From: Croceicoccus sediminis
Lineage (GTDB): Bacteria > Pseudomonadota > Alphaproteobacteria > Sphingomonadales > Sphingomonadaceae
Assembly (NCBI RefSeq): GCF_007570835.1
Contig: NZ_SUNC01000004.1
Span: forward strand, 124,001 to 188,000
Direction of reading: 5' to 3'
DNA length: 64,000 nt
Under the pieces are notes generated by a model. The model did not search any database. It saw nothing but the letters and a program-made list of their open reading frames with translations, and was not told where the DNA came from. The position numbers were made by a program, and so were the translations under genes. Below, piece by piece: positions 8,762 to 18,260 of the stretch (the first letter of the stretch is position 1; each line of letters opens with the position of its first letter).

Positions 8762-8871
8762 GAATTTCCTTCTCGACCTGCTCAGCTACGAAACTTTCCC
8801 GCCATCTCCGCATCTGCGACGCAGGCATGGCGCTTGCGCGACCGCCTAGCGCAACTATAGGCGGGGCTGCA

Positions 8872-9507
8872 ATGGACCAGAGTGACCCCATGCCCGGCAA
8901 TTCGACCGGGAATGACAACGCATCGGCGCATGAGAGCGCAGCCCTGCCCGACGCCCGGTCGCTGGCAGGGCTTGCCCGCAGGCTGGATCGCCCGGTCGTG
9001 CTGGTCGGCCTGATGGGGGTTGGAAAGTCGACCATCGGGCGCAAGCTGGCGCAGGCGCTGGGCACCAAATTCGTCGATGCCGACGACGCCATCGTCGAAG
9101 CGGCGCAGATGTCGATCCCCGAGATCTTCGAGAAGTTCGGCGAACCCTATTTCCGCGATGGAGAACGGCGCGTGATCGCCCGTATCATCGAGGATACGCA
9201 TGGCCGCCCGGCCGTGATCGCCACCGGGGGCGGCGCGTTCGTCGATCCCGAAACGCGGGCCATGATCCTGGACAAGGCGATCGCGGTATGGCTCGACGGC
9301 GATATCGACGTGCTGGTCGAAAGGGTCAGCCGCAAGAACACCCGCCCGCTGCTGGTCGACAAGGACCCGCGCAAAGTCCTGTCCGAACTGATGGAAAAAC
9401 GACGCCCGGCCTATGCGCAGGCGCATATCCGCGCCGTCAGCGACGCCGGCCCGCAAATGGCCAGCGTTGCGCGCATTCTGGCGGCATTGGAAGAATACGA
9501 GGGATGA
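8872..9507 (+). CDS. aroK: Shikimate kinase
   Basis: A 211-residue protein (from ATG 8872; ATG 8890 is an alternative). The body starts at about residue 40 with RPVVLVGLMGVGKSTIGRKLA, whose Walker A is GLMGVGKST. The shikimate-binding Asp is in DADDAIVE, followed by GEPYFRDGE, TGGGAF and the lid Arg in SRKNTRPLL. It phosphorylates shikimate to shikimate-3-phosphate with ATP in the chorismate pathway. The N-terminal extension of about 35 polar residues is longer than in E. coli AroK. Its stop overlaps the start of aroB (ATGA), the classic aroK-aroB operon. Confidence 0.95.
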   Translation: MDQSDPMPGNSTGNDNASAHESAALPDARSLAGLARRLDRPVVLVGLMGVGKSTIGRKLAQALGTKFVDADDAIVEAAQMSIPEIFEKFGEPYFRDGERRVIARIIEDTHGRPAVIATGGGAFVDPETRAMILDKAIAVWLDGDIDVLVERVSRKNTRPLLVDKDPRKVLSELMEKRRPAYAQAHIRAVSDAGPQMASVARILAALEEYEG

Positions 9508-10634
9508 GCGACATGCGCACGATCGACGTGGAACTGGCCGGACGCGCTTATGAAGTGCGAGTCGGGCCGGGCCTCCTGGAACGGCTTGGCGAAGAATGCG
9601 GCCCGCTCTTGCGCAAGGACACCGTCCCCGTCATCACCGACGCGCAGGTCGCCGCGCTTTACCGCGATAAAGTCGATGCGGCGCTGGCCGCCGTGGGCAA
9701 GCAGGCCCGCTGGCTGGTCCTTCCCGCCGGAGAGCAGACGAAAAGCTGGGCGCAGCTGGCGCAAGTCGTCGATTTCCTGCTCGCCGAAGGGGTCGACCGC
9801 AACGACCGTATCGTCGCGCTGGGCGGCGGGGTTATCGGCGACCTCACCGGCTTTGCCGCCGCGATCCTGAAACGCGGCTGCGGCTTTGTGCAGTTGCCGA
9901 CGACGCTGCTGGCGCAAGTCGATTCCAGTGTCGGCGGCAAGACCGCGATCAATGTCCCGATGGGCAAGAACCTCGTCGGAGCGTTCCATCAGCCATCGCT
10001 GGTCCTTGCCGATACCGACGTGCTGGCCACCCTGCCGCCGCGCGAATTGCGCGCGGGGTATGCCGAAGTCGTGAAATACGGACTGATCGACGACGCCGAA
10101 TTCTTCGCATGGTGCGAGACGAACGGCCCCGGCCTGCTGAACGGCGATGCCAAGGCTCGGATCGAGGCGGTGAGCCGCTCGGTCGCTGCAAAAGCGCGCG
10201 TTGTGGCAGAGGACGAGCGCGAGACGACCGGCACGCGTGCCCTTCTCAACCTCGGTCACACCTTCGGCCATGCGCTGGAGGCGGAAACCGGCTATTCCAG
10301 CGCGCTGCTGCACGGCGAAGCGGTCGCCATCGGCATGGTTCTGGCCGCCCGCTATTCAGTGCGGCGCGGGCTGATGGAGCAGCACGAGGCAGACCGGATC
10401 GCGGCCCACTTCATGGCCTGCGACATGAAGGCCGAAGTGGCGGAGCTTGCCCTTGATTGCGGCGGACGCCGACTGGCCGATCACATGCTGCACGACAAGA
10501 AGATGGACGCAGGGACCCTGCCTTTCCTGCTGATGCGCGGCATCGGCCGGACTTTCCTTGCCAGGGACGTCGAGATCGACGACGTCGCCAGCTTCCTCGA
10601 CGCCGAACTCAGGTCTCACCACCCGGCTGGTTGA
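9504..10634 (+). CDS. aroB: 3-dehydroquinate synthase
   Basis: A 376-residue protein from ATG 9504, which overlaps the aroK stop. Motifs include the NAD+ site GGGVIGDLTGFAAAILKRG, LPTTLLAQVDSSVGGKTAIN, GYAEVVKYG, and the zinc-binding residues in LNLGHTFGHALE and HGEAVAIGM. AroB converts DAHP to 3-dehydroquinate, the second step of the shikimate pathway. Length is normal. The last 26 bases overlap the convergent DUF421 gene, so transcription from both sides meets here. Confidence 0.96.
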   Translation: MSDMRTIDVELAGRAYEVRVGPGLLERLGEECGPLLRKDTVPVITDAQVAALYRDKVDAALAAVGKQARWLVLPAGEQTKSWAQLAQVVDFLLAEGVDRNDRIVALGGGVIGDLTGFAAAILKRGCGFVQLPTTLLAQVDSSVGGKTAINVPMGKNLVGAFHQPSLVLADTDVLATLPPRELRAGYAEVVKYGLIDDAEFFAWCETNGPGLLNGDAKARIEAVSRSVAAKARVVAEDERETTGTRALLNLGHTFGHALEAETGYSSALLHGEAVAIGMVLAARYSVRRGLMEQHEADRIAAHFMACDMKAEVAELALDCGGRRLADHMLHDKKMDAGTLPFLLMRGIGRTFLARDVEIDDVASFLDAELRSHHPAG

Positions 10635-11130
10635 CGGGGCCCAGCACGGTCAAGCTTTCGCATGGGCCGTCCGCGATGACCGAAAGGCTGCCATCCGATT
10701 CCAGCACGACCGCGGCGATATCCTCGTATCGGCCATGACCCTCCTTGCGGATTTCGGCGATCACTTCATCCCGCGTGAAACGTTCGTTCAGCAAGGCGGT
10801 GTCGAGAAACTGCCCATCGCGCAGCAGCAGTTTCGGTTCGCTGCGAACGATCTTGGCAAACCGCTGCCAATGCGCCGAAGTCCTGGAAACGATGTACTGC
10901 AGCGCGAGCAGGACCGCAAAGGCGAAAAGGCCTTCGAACAGCTTCACGCTTTTCGAAACGATCGTGCTGGCAAGGACGGAACCGAGCGCGATAGTCACGA
11001 TAAAATCGAACGCGTTCAGTTTCGACAGCGATCGTTTTCCGTTGATACGCAAAATGACGATAACGGCGGTATAGGCCATGGCCGTTGCCGCAAGGATGCG
11101 CAGGAAAGCGTCGATTGAACCGATGAACAT
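10609..11130 (-). CDS. DUF421 (YetF-like) membrane protein
   Basis: A 173-residue protein from ATG 11130. Three hydrophobic helices occupy the N-terminal half: residues 5-25, the LNAFDFIVTIALGSVLAS region, and LFAFAVLLALQYIV. A soluble C-terminal domain follows (SEPKLLLRDGQFLDTALLNERFTRDEV), the hallmark of DUF421. The FDFIVTIALGS and GKRSLSKL segments fit the family well. Function is unknown; DUF421 proteins such as YetF are inner-membrane proteins. It ends the long minus-strand run that begins with pccB, 38 bases after DUF488, and its 3' end overlaps aroB. Confidence 0.88.
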   Translation of the reverse strand: MFIGSIDAFLRILAATAMAYTAVIVILRINGKRSLSKLNAFDFIVTIALGSVLASTIVSKSVKLFEGLFAFAVLLALQYIVSRTSAHWQRFAKIVRSEPKLLLRDGQFLDTALLNERFTRDEVIAEIRKEGHGRYEDIAAVVLESDGSLSVIADGPCESLTVLGPVNQPGGET

Positions 11131-11168
11131 GCAGCTTCTACGTTTCGCAGCCGCGATAGGTCCGAACC

Positions 11169-11612
11169 TCAGGCCGCGGGGATAAGATGCACTGCTTCGA
11201 AATCGCTCAGCATGGCCGCGTGGAGAAGTGAGCGATGGCATTTGCCCGCATCGCCGCAGAAGCACAGCAAGGCCACGCGCCGCGAAGAGGCAAGATCGCG
11301 CAGCTGCGCCGCCGCGGCCAGTGCTTCGGGCAGTTCGAGCTGTCCGGAATAGACCCGCTCCAGCCCCTTTTGGTCGCCCTTGCGCGCCGCCTCGCGCCCT
11401 TCCTTCGGTGTGCCAAGTGGCTTGAAATGGCGGTATTCGATGCCCGCTTCCCGGGCAGCCCCGGCAAGGGCGGTCTTTGAAAAACCGGGCCTTCGCGAAA
11501 GCGGCAGGGCCCGCACGTCGGCCAGAACCTCGACCCCGGCAGCGACCAGTGCGTCGATCACGGCGGGGACCGTCGCCTGCTCGTACCCGATGGTCCAGAC
11601 CTGCTTTGCCAT
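11169..11612 (-). CDS. DUF488 family protein
   Basis: A 147-residue protein starting at ATG 11612 (a GTG immediately precedes it). DUF488 marks are WTIGYEQ at the start, LADVRALPLSRRPGFSK, YRHFKPLGTP, and the C-terminal LLCFCGDAGKCHRSLL with a CFC-x5-CHR cluster. The family is cytosolic and of unknown biochemical role. It lies 13 bases after the CsaA-like gene and is probably cotranscribed, although the link to propionate metabolism may be only positional. Confidence 0.88.
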   Translation of the reverse strand: MAKQVWTIGYEQATVPAVIDALVAAGVEVLADVRALPLSRRPGFSKTALAGAAREAGIEYRHFKPLGTPKEGREAARKGDQKGLERVYSGQLELPEALAAAAQLRDLASSRRVALLCFCGDAGKCHRSLLHAAMLSDFEAVHLIPAA

Positions 11613-11625
11613 CACCGAACCGCCG

Positions 11626-11997
11626 TCAGAACAGGCGCGAACCGTTGGGCACCGCCTTGTCGGGCGCGAACAGGGTCACCTCGCCCGCGTCGTCGGCAAA
11701 GCCCAAGGTCAGCACTTCGGACATGATCGGACCGATCTGGCGCGGCGGGAAATTGACCACGGCCGCGACCTGTCGCCCGACCAGTTCGTCGCAGGCGTAG
11801 TTGGCAACGATCTGCGCGCTCGACTTCTTCGTGCCGATGGTCGGTCCGAAGTCGATCTGCAGGATATAAGCGGGCTTGCGCGCCTTTTCGAAAGGCTGTG
11901 CGCCGACCACCGTGCCGACCCGGATATCGATCTTCAGAAACGTGTCGAAGTCGGTCGGGTCGGCAGCGGGGGCGGTATGGTCGTGGAGTAAGTGCAT
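11626..11997 (-). CDS. CsaA-like tRNA-binding domain protein
   Basis: A 123-residue protein consisting of one OB-fold tRNA-binding domain (FLKIDIRVGTVVGAQPFEKARKPAYILQIDFG, NYACDELVGRQVAAVVNFPPRQIG, SEVLTLGF). This is the architecture of CsaA, an export-related chaperone and tRNA-binding protein related to the C-terminal part of MetRS and to EMAPII. The ATG directly abuts the TAA of pccA with no gap, so translation is probably coupled. Whether it acts as an export chaperone or RNA binder here is unknown. Confidence 0.88.
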   Translation of the reverse strand: MHLLHDHTAPAADPTDFDTFLKIDIRVGTVVGAQPFEKARKPAYILQIDFGPTIGTKKSSAQIVANYACDELVGRQVAAVVNFPPRQIGPIMSEVLTLGFADDAGEVTLFAPDKAVPNGSRLF

Positions 11998-14037
11998 TTA
12001 CTCCAGTTCGAGGATAATCGCGTCGACTGCAAGGCTGTCGCCCGCCTTTGCGTTCACCTTGGCGACGACACCGGCCTTTTCGGCGCGAAGGATGTTTTCC
12101 ATTTTCATCGCCTCGATCACGGCCAGCGGCTGCCCGAGCTGGACCTCGTCGCCTTCTTCAACGTTCAGCGACACCAGCAGACCCGGCATCGGACAGACGA
12201 GGAACTTGCTCATGTCCGGCGGGATCTTTTCGATCATGTGCTTGTCGAACTTCGCCATGCTGGTCGGCAGGATCCGAAGCGCGTGTTTCGCGCCGCGCGT
12301 GGTGAATTCGAAACCGGCGGGCACGGGCTTGATCTGGACGATCAGCTGTTCGCCGCCATCACCGTTCTCATCACTGTCGAACACGGCGGCAAGCGTGCGC
12401 TGACCCGGCGTATATTCAAGCGCCATGTCGACCGCTTCACCGTCGACCGAAATCGTGTCTCCGGAAAGTTCGGCATTGTGGAACTCGCCGTCGATCTTGA
12501 CGCTCCACTTCGCCGGCGGGCGCAGGCGGTTGCCGAGCTGTCCGTCGATACGGCGGGCGCGATCGGCATAGGCGGCCGCGACGAATGCGCCGATCGCGGC
12601 AAGCCGGGTGCGCAGCGTGCGGCCCGCAGGCGCGCCTTCGAAGCCTTCGGGATATTCCTCGGCGATGAAGCCGGTGGTCAGTTCGCCCGAACGGAAACGC
12701 GGATGCTGCATGATGGCCGACAGGAAATCGATATTGTGACCCAGCCCTTCGATCTCGAACGCGTCGAGTGCCTTGATCTGGAGGTCCGCCGCCTCGTCAC
12801 GCGTGGGCGCCCAGGTCACCAGCTTGGCGATCATCGGGTCATAGAACATGGAGACTTCGCCGCCTTCCATGACGCCGTCGTCGACGCGAATACCGCCGGT
12901 GCCTTCCTCTACGCCGCGGATGCCGCCCTTCCAGCCGGGAACCGGCGGATCATAGCGCACGAGACGGCCCGTGGAGGGCAGGAAACCGCGATAGGGGTCT
13001 TCGGCATAGACGCGGTTTTCGATCGCCCAGCCGTCGATCTTCACGTTATCCTGCTTCAAGCCAAGCTCGCCGCCAGCGGCCACCTTGATCATCTGCTCGA
13101 CAAGATCGACGCCGGTAATCGCCTCGGTCACCGGGTGTTCCACCTGAAGGCGGGTGTTCATTTCGAGGAAGTAGAACGACTGTCCGGTCTTGTCCGCGCC
13201 CGATACGATCAGTTCGACCGTGCCCGCGCTGTAATAACCCACGGCCCTGGCAAGGGCGACGCACTGTTCGCCCATCGCCTTGCGCATTTCGGGCGTGACG
13301 AAGGGCGAGGGGGCCTCTTCCACGACCTTCTGGTGGCGGCGCTGGATCGAACATTCGCGCTCGTTCAGGTAGATGATGTTGCCGTGCTTATCGCCCAGGA
13401 TCTGGATTTCGATGTGGCGCGGATTCTCGATGAATTTCTCGATAAAGACGCGGTCGTCGCCAAAGGAATTGAGGCCCTCGCGCTTGGTCGCCTCGAAGCC
13501 TTCGCGAACGTCCTTTTCGGAATAGGCAAGGCGCATCCCCTTGCCGCCGCCGCCTGCAGAGGCCTTCATCATCACCGGATAACCGATGTCGTTCGCGATC
13601 TCGACCGCGTGTTCGGTGTCGCGGATTTCGCCGACGAAGCCGGGAACCACGTTCACGCCCGCTTCCCGGGCCAGTTTCTTGGATTCAATCTTGTCGCCCA
13701 TCGCGGCGATCGCATTCACCGGGGGGCCGATGAACTCGATGCCCGCTTCGGCCAGTGCCTCTGCGAACGAAGTGCGCTCAGACAGGAAGCCATAACCGGG
13801 GTGAACCGCCTCGGCTCCGGTCTGCTTGCAGGCGTCGATGATCTTGTCCGCGATCAGGTAGGATTCCGCCGCCGGAGCCGGGCCGATGTGGACGGCTTCG
13901 TCCGCCATCTGGACGAAGGGCGCGCGGGCGTCGGCGTCCGAATAGACGGCAACCGTCTGGATACCCATGCGGCGCGCGGACTTGATGACGCGACAGGCGA
14001 TTTCGCCGCGGTTGGCGATCAGGATCTTCTTGAACAT
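11998..14037 (-). CDS. pccA: Propionyl-CoA carboxylase alpha subunit (biotin carboxylase + BCCP)
   Basis: A 679-residue protein. The biotin carboxylase domain fills about residues 1-450 (FKKILIANRGEIACRVI, the glycine-rich KASAGGGGKGMR, and EMNTRLQVEHPVTE with catalytic Glu and Arg). A central BT-like linker domain follows, and the C-terminal biotinyl domain carries EAMKMEN, in which the Lys is biotinylated. It carboxylates biotin using ATP and bicarbonate, and PccB passes the carboxylate to propionyl-CoA to give methylmalonyl-CoA. It is the seventh gene of the module; its ATG overlaps the stop of the DUF3445 gene (ATGA). The partner pccB lies 4.7 kb upstream in the same run. Methylcrotonyl-CoA carboxylase is the main alternative, but the mutase and epimerase neighbours settle it. 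Confidence 0.94.
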   Translation of the reverse strand: MFKKILIANRGEIACRVIKSARRMGIQTVAVYSDADARAPFVQMADEAVHIGPAPAAESYLIADKIIDACKQTGAEAVHPGYGFLSERTSFAEALAEAGIEFIGPPVNAIAAMGDKIESKKLAREAGVNVVPGFVGEIRDTEHAVEIANDIGYPVMMKASAGGGGKGMRLAYSEKDVREGFEATKREGLNSFGDDRVFIEKFIENPRHIEIQILGDKHGNIIYLNERECSIQRRHQKVVEEAPSPFVTPEMRKAMGEQCVALARAVGYYSAGTVELIVSGADKTGQSFYFLEMNTRLQVEHPVTEAITGVDLVEQMIKVAAGGELGLKQDNVKIDGWAIENRVYAEDPYRGFLPSTGRLVRYDPPVPGWKGGIRGVEEGTGGIRVDDGVMEGGEVSMFYDPMIAKLVTWAPTRDEAADLQIKALDAFEIEGLGHNIDFLSAIMQHPRFRSGELTTGFIAEEYPEGFEGAPAGRTLRTRLAAIGAFVAAAYADRARRIDGQLGNRLRPPAKWSVKIDGEFHNAELSGDTISVDGEAVDMALEYTPGQRTLAAVFDSDENGDGGEQLIVQIKPVPAGFEFTTRGAKHALRILPTSMAKFDKHMIEKIPPDMSKFLVCPMPGLLVSLNVEEGDEVQLGQPLAVIEAMKMENILRAEKAGVVAKVNAKAGDSLAVDAIILELE

Positions 14038-14858
14038 CAGGCTGCTTCTTCCCTGGGACCGGGTTTGGATTGATCGAGGCGGCGGTCGGCATAGCCGGCC
14101 AGCGCCGCTGCGTAGTGGGGAGCGGCGCGGCGGTCGCCCTCGCCCTCCATGAAACCTTCGATGGACTGCGCGATCCGCGCGACACCGGCATCAGACAGCG
14201 TGCCCAGCGGCGCGACATGGACGCCGATGGTAAAGACGATGGCGCCCGATCGGGGCAGCTTGCGCAGCGTTTCCCGCTCACACCGCACGAACAGGCGTTC
14301 GTCCGCATTGTCGGCGGTAACACCCGCGAACCGCTGCTCCTGCATGTCGGTGGGCAGATAGCGCCAGTTGCCGTTCGCCATGACGAAGGCATTGGTGCGC
14401 CCGAAGATGTGCGGTGCGCGAAGCCCGTCCATGAACTTGTCGACGGCGGTCGAGAGCTGATCGGCGTAGCCATCGATCGGCTCGTGCACGGCCAGCATGG
14501 CTTTTCCGATCTTTTCGGCCAAGTGCCAGTCAGTCGGAAAGGCAACGGCCGCGCCGGTCAGAACCCAGCGCCCGGCATCGTCGCGGGTCAGGAGACAGAA
14601 ATCCTCCCAATGGGCGCGGGCGATCTGTTCGATACCGCCATCGACGCCAAGCACAGCGGCCAGCTCTGCCTCCGCCTCGCGGGCCTCGGGCAGCACGATG
14701 ACGCTGTCGGGATGCGCGTCGAAAGCCTCGCCGCGCGGCGCGAGGTCCGGTGCACGCGCCAGCCACTCGCTTTCCGGCAGACGCACCAGCCCCATGCGCA
14801 GCGGGCCGGAAACCCGTGCGCTGGGAAGCAGCGTCTCTACCGAGAAACCGAGCGACAT
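14037..14858 (-). CDS. DUF3445 / heme-dependent oxidative N-demethylase alpha-like protein
   Basis: A 273-residue protein with the DUF3445 pattern: AFPTDWHLAEKIGKAMLAVHEPIDGYA, VDKFMDGLRA, RTNAFVMANGNWRY, and FVRCERETLRKLPRSGAIVFTI. Characterised relatives (HdmA) bind heme and form the alpha subunit of a heme-dependent oxidative N-demethylase; the other subunits are not seen here. It sits between mcm (9 bases) and pccA (4-base overlap), embedded in the propionyl-CoA operon. The operon position suggests a role linked to short acyl or methylated-amine catabolism, but this is only inference and the substrate is unknown. Confidence 0.8.
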   Translation of the reverse strand: MSLGFSVETLLPSARVSGPLRMGLVRLPESEWLARAPDLAPRGEAFDAHPDSVIVLPEAREAEAELAAVLGVDGGIEQIARAHWEDFCLLTRDDAGRWVLTGAAVAFPTDWHLAEKIGKAMLAVHEPIDGYADQLSTAVDKFMDGLRAPHIFGRTNAFVMANGNWRYLPTDMQEQRFAGVTADNADERLFVRCERETLRKLPRSGAIVFTIGVHVAPLGTLSDAGVARIAQSIEGFMEGEGDRRAAPHYAAALAGYADRRLDQSKPGPREEAA

Positions 14859-14867
14859 GGGTTCGTC

Positions 14868-17012
14868 TTACTCCGCCGCTTCGTCGAGGTCGGCGGGCGG
14901 CATGTTGTGGCCAAGCAGGCGCAGCACGTCGGCGGCTGCTTCGACCACGTTTGAGCCCGGGCCGTAGATGCCCTGAACCCCCGCATCGCGCAGGAACTGG
15001 TAGTCGCTGGGCGGAATGACGCCGCCTGCGGTAACCTTGATGTCCGCCCGGCCCGCTTCCTTCAGCAGGTTGATCAGTTCGGGGATCAGCGTCTTGTGAC
15101 CGGCGGCAAGCGACGATGCACCGATCAGGTCCACGCCGTTTTCCAGCGCCATGTCCCGCGTTTCGGCAGGGGTCTGGAACAGAGGGCCGGAAACCACGTC
15201 GAAGCCCATGTCGGCAAAGGCCGAGGCGATGACGTTCGCGCCGCGATCATGGCCGTCCTGGCCCATCTTGGCGATCATCACCCTGGGCGTGCGGGCAAGA
15301 CGGCGGGCGACGGCTTCGACGCCGTCGACGACAGCCTGATAGCGGTCGTCACCGGCATAGGCGGCGCCGTAAACGCCCTTCACCGGGCGCGGCATCGTGT
15401 CGTAGCGACCGAAGGCGGCCTCCATCGCGTCCGAAATCTCGCCAAGGCTGGCGCGTTCGCGGGCGGCATCGACGGCAAGCGCGAGCAGGTTGCCATTGCC
15501 CTTCGCTCCTTCGCGCAGGGCATCGAGTGCGGCCTGGCATTTCGCCTCGTCGCGGGTCGCACGCATCTTTTCGAGCCGGGCGATCTGGGACTGGCGGACG
15601 GCAGTGTTGTCGATGTCCAGCGTCTCGATCGGGTCCTCGTCCTTCAGGCGGAACTTGTTCACGCCGACGATGACATCTTCGCCCCTGTCGACGCGGGCCT
15701 GACGACCAGCAGCGGCTTCCTCGATCATCGCCTTGGGCCAGCCGGCGGCGACCGCCTTGGCCATGCCGCCTTCACGCTCGACACGCTCGATGATTTCCCA
15801 CGCCTCGTCGACCAGCGCCTTGGTCAGCGCCTCGACGTAATAGGAACCGCCCAGTGGGTCGACCACGTTGGTCATGCCCGTTTCTTCCTGGATCACGATC
15901 TGCGTGTTGCGCGCGATGCGGGCCGAGAAGTCGGTGGGAAGCGCGATGGCTTCGTCCAGCGCGTTGGTGTGCAGCGACTGCGTCCCGCCCAGCATCGCGG
16001 CCATCGCCTCGATCGTGGTGCGCATGACGTTGTTGTAGGGGTCCTGCTCGGTCAGCGAGACACCGCTGGTCTGGCAGTGGGTGCGCAGCATCTTGGACCG
16101 TTCCGACTGCGCGCCAAGCTGCGTCATCGCGCGGTGCCAAAGGGTGCGGGCGGCACGAAGCTTCGCGATCTCCATGAAGAAGTTCATGCCGATGGCGAAG
16201 AAGAACGACAGGCGCCCTGCAAACTTGTCGATGTCGAGCCCGCTGGCCACGCCATACTTCACGTATTCCATACCGTCGGCGATGGTGAAGGCCAGTTCCT
16301 GCACCTGCGTCGCACCGGCTTCCTGCATGTGGTAGCCGGAAATGGAAATGCTGTTGAATTTCGGCATGTTATCCGCGGTATATGCGAAGATGTCCGAAAT
16401 GATCCGCATGCTGGGTTCGGGCGGATAGATGTAGGTATTGCGGACCATGAACTCCTTCAGAATGTCGTTCTGAATGGTCCCGGTCAGCTGGTCGGGGGAA
16501 ACGCCCTGTTCCTCGGCCGCGATGATATAGAAGGCAAGGCATGGGATGACCGCGCCGTTCATCGTCATCGACACGCTCATCTGGTCGAGCGGAATCTGAT
16601 CGAAGAGGATCTTCATGTCCTCGACGGAATCGATCGCGACACCCGCCTTGCCGACGTCGCCGACAACACGCGGGTGATCGGAATCGTAACCGCGGTGGGT
16701 CGCAAGGTCGAACGCGACCGACAGTCCCTTTTGCCCGGCGGCAAGGTTGCGGCGATAAAAGGCGTTCGATTCCTCTGCGGTCGAGAAACCGGCATACTGG
16801 CGGATCGTCCAGGGACGGCCCGCGTACATCGACGCCTTAACCCCGCGCGTGAACGGGGCGAAACCGGGCAGGCCCGGGTCCCACCCCTCGACATCGGCCT
16901 CGGTATAAAGCGGCTTTACATCGATGCCTTCGGGCGTGTGCCAGGTCAGGTCGCGACCCTTCACTTCCTTGTCGGCAAGGGCTTCCCAGTCTTTGACGGT
17001 CTTGTCGGTCAT
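14868..17012 (-). CDS. scpA: Methylmalonyl-CoA mutase
   Basis: A 714-residue protein from ATG 17012 ([19 protein letters not shown]). The N-terminal TIM barrel contains [24 protein letters not shown] and [17 protein letters not shown]. The C-terminal B12-binding domain has [18 protein letters not shown], whose DGHDRG supplies the His that coordinates cobalamin. It interconverts methylmalonyl-CoA and succinyl-CoA with adenosylcobalamin. This is the single-chain homodimeric type. It lies between enoyl-CoA hydratase (19-base gap) and DUF3445 (9 bases). A dedicated MeaB/ArgK G-protein chaperone is not present in the window. Confidence 0.97.
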   Translation of the reverse strand: MTDKTVKDWEALADKEVKGRDLTWHTPEGIDVKPLYTEADVEGWDPGLPGFAPFTRGVKASMYAGRPWTIRQYAGFSTAEESNAFYRRNLAAGQKGLSVAFDLATHRGYDSDHPRVVGDVGKAGVAIDSVEDMKILFDQIPLDQMSVSMTMNGAVIPCLAFYIIAAEEQGVSPDQLTGTIQNDILKEFMVRNTYIYPPEPSMRIISDIFAYTADNMPKFNSISISGYHMQEAGATQVQELAFTIADGMEYVKYGVASGLDIDKFAGRLSFFFAIGMNFFMEIAKLRAARTLWHRAMTQLGAQSERSKMLRTHCQTSGVSLTEQDPYNNVMRTTIEAMAAMLGGTQSLHTNALDEAIALPTDFSARIARNTQIVIQEETGMTNVVDPLGGSYYVEALTKALVDEAWEIIERVEREGGMAKAVAAGWPKAMIEEAAAGRQARVDRGEDVIVGVNKFRLKDEDPIETLDIDNTAVRQSQIARLEKMRATRDEAKCQAALDALREGAKGNGNLLALAVDAARERASLGEISDAMEAAFGRYDTMPRPVKGVYGAAYAGDDRYQAVVDGVEAVARRLARTPRVMIAKMGQDGHDRGANVIASAFADMGFDVVSGPLFQTPAETRDMALENGVDLIGASSLAAGHKTLIPELINLLKEAGRADIKVTAGGVIPPSDYQFLRDAGVQGIYGPGSNVVEAAADVLRLLGHNMPPADLDEAAE

Positions 17013-17031
17013 GTCCGGTCCTTGAAAGGGC

Positions 17032-17820
17032 TCAGCGGCCCTTGAATTGGGGTTTGCGCTTTTCGCCGAACGCGGCGATCGCTTCCTTGAAATCTTCGGT
17101 AAAGCCAGCGACGCGCTGGTTGTCGCGCTCGATCTCGAGCGTCTGCGACAGGCCTTGCTCGACGGCTGCATTAACCTGGCGGCGGATAAGGCCGATGGCC
17201 TTCGACGGTCCCTTGGCCAGACGGCCCGCGATTTCCTGCGCGCGGGCAAGTGTCGTATCGTCGTCGGCCAGTTCGGCAACGAGGCCCATGGAAAGTGCCT
17301 CTTCCGCCGAAATCTTCTCGCCCATCAGCGCCATCTTCATCGCGCGCTGGCGGCCCACGCTGGACGCGACCAGCCAGGTAGCGCCCGCATCGGGGACAAG
17401 CCCGATGTTGACGAAGGCGAGCAGGAGATAGGCGCCCTTGGCCATGACCGCGATGTCCCCGCACAGCGCAAGGCTAAGCCCCGCACCCACGGCCGGACCG
17501 TTGATCGCGGTAACGAGCGGAACCGGCAGGTCCATCAGCTTGCGCGTAAAGGGGTTGTAATGGTCTTCGATGATCTGGCCGAGGTCATCGGGCAGGCCAT
17601 CATAACCCGCGCCATCGGGCATCAGGTCCGCGCCGGAACAGAACGCTCGTCCCTCGCCCGACAGCACGAAAGCGCGCGTGCCCGAAGCAAGCGCAGCGTC
17701 GATCGCGTCGGAAAGTTCGTCGAACACGTTGGGCGTGATCGCGTTCATCTTGTCGGACCGCGCCAGTTTCAGCGTGGTGACGTAATCCGCGGTCTCGGCA
17801 GTGATGAATTGATAGGCCAT
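17032..17820 (-). CDS. Enoyl-CoA hydratase/isomerase (PaaG-like)
   Basis: A 262-residue crotonase-fold protein. The oxyanion segments are [16 protein letters not shown] and [18 protein letters not shown]. Position 136 or so ([20 protein letters not shown]) resembles isomerase-type members, where an acidic residue near GLVPDAGA is used. It hydrates or isomerises enoyl-CoA thioesters; in this operon it may handle unsaturated acyl-CoA from odd-chain or branched substrates. The start shares one base with the mce stop (TGATG). The exact substrate is unknown. Confidence 0.85.
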   Translation of the reverse strand: MAYQFITAETADYVTTLKLARSDKMNAITPNVFDELSDAIDAALASGTRAFVLSGEGRAFCSGADLMPDGAGYDGLPDDLGQIIEDHYNPFTRKLMDLPVPLVTAINGPAVGAGLSLALCGDIAVMAKGAYLLLAFVNIGLVPDAGATWLVASSVGRQRAMKMALMGEKISAEEALSMGLVAELADDDTTLARAQEIAGRLAKGPSKAIGLIRRQVNAAVEQGLSQTLEIERDNQRVAGFTEDFKEAIAAFGEKRKPQFKGR

Positions 17821-18260
17821 CAGTGCGCCCCGTCCTTCGGCGTTTCCATGATCTCGGTCAGCATGCCCAGCATGTCCTTGGGATGGACGAAGAAGATCGG
17901 CGTTCCGTGCGCCCCGATGCGTGTGGGACCCAGGATGCGTTTGCCGATTCCTTCGAAATATTCGCGCGCCGCCGCGATGTCGGGCACTTCGAAACAGACG
18001 TGATGCTGGCCGCCCAGCGGGTTCTTCGCGATGAAGCCTGCCACCGGCGAATTTTCATCCAGCGGGCTCAACAGTTCGACCTGTGTCCCTTCGGTTCCGT
18101 CAAGGCCGGGCGTATTCACGAAACAGACCTTCACGCCCTGTTCGGGCAAGTCGAAAGGTTCGGTGATGACCGCGGCCCCCATGACGTCGCGGTAGTGCGC
18201 GATGGCAGCATCCATGTCGGGCACCGCGTAGCCCAGGTGGTTCATGCGTCCCAGTTTCAT
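17820..18260 (-). CDS. mce: Methylmalonyl-CoA epimerase
   Basis: A 146-residue vicinal-oxygen-chelate protein (KLGRMNHLGYAVPDMDAAIAHYRD, TQVELLSPLDENSPVAGFIAK, GGQHHVCFEVPDI, HGTPIFFVHPKDMLGMLTEI). Metal-ligand positions His, Gln, His and Glu fit MCEE. It converts (2S)-methylmalonyl-CoA, the carboxylase product, to the 2R form that the mutase needs. It overlaps the OsmC gene by four bases (ATGA) and precedes enoyl-CoA hydratase. Length is typical. Confidence 0.94.
   Translation of the reverse strand: MKLGRMNHLGYAVPDMDAAIAHYRDVMGAAVITEPFDLPEQGVKVCFVNTPGLDGTEGTQVELLSPLDENSPVAGFIAKNPLGGQHHVCFEVPDIAAAREYFEGIGKRILGPTRIGAHGTPIFFVHPKDMLGMLTEIMETPKDGAH

Noticed and set aside
11992-14073. A 693-codon plus-strand frame opposite pccA, and a similar 649-codon one at 15096-17045 opposite mcm.
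   Set aside because: Both are shadows of strongly supported genes and show no motif or ribosome site.
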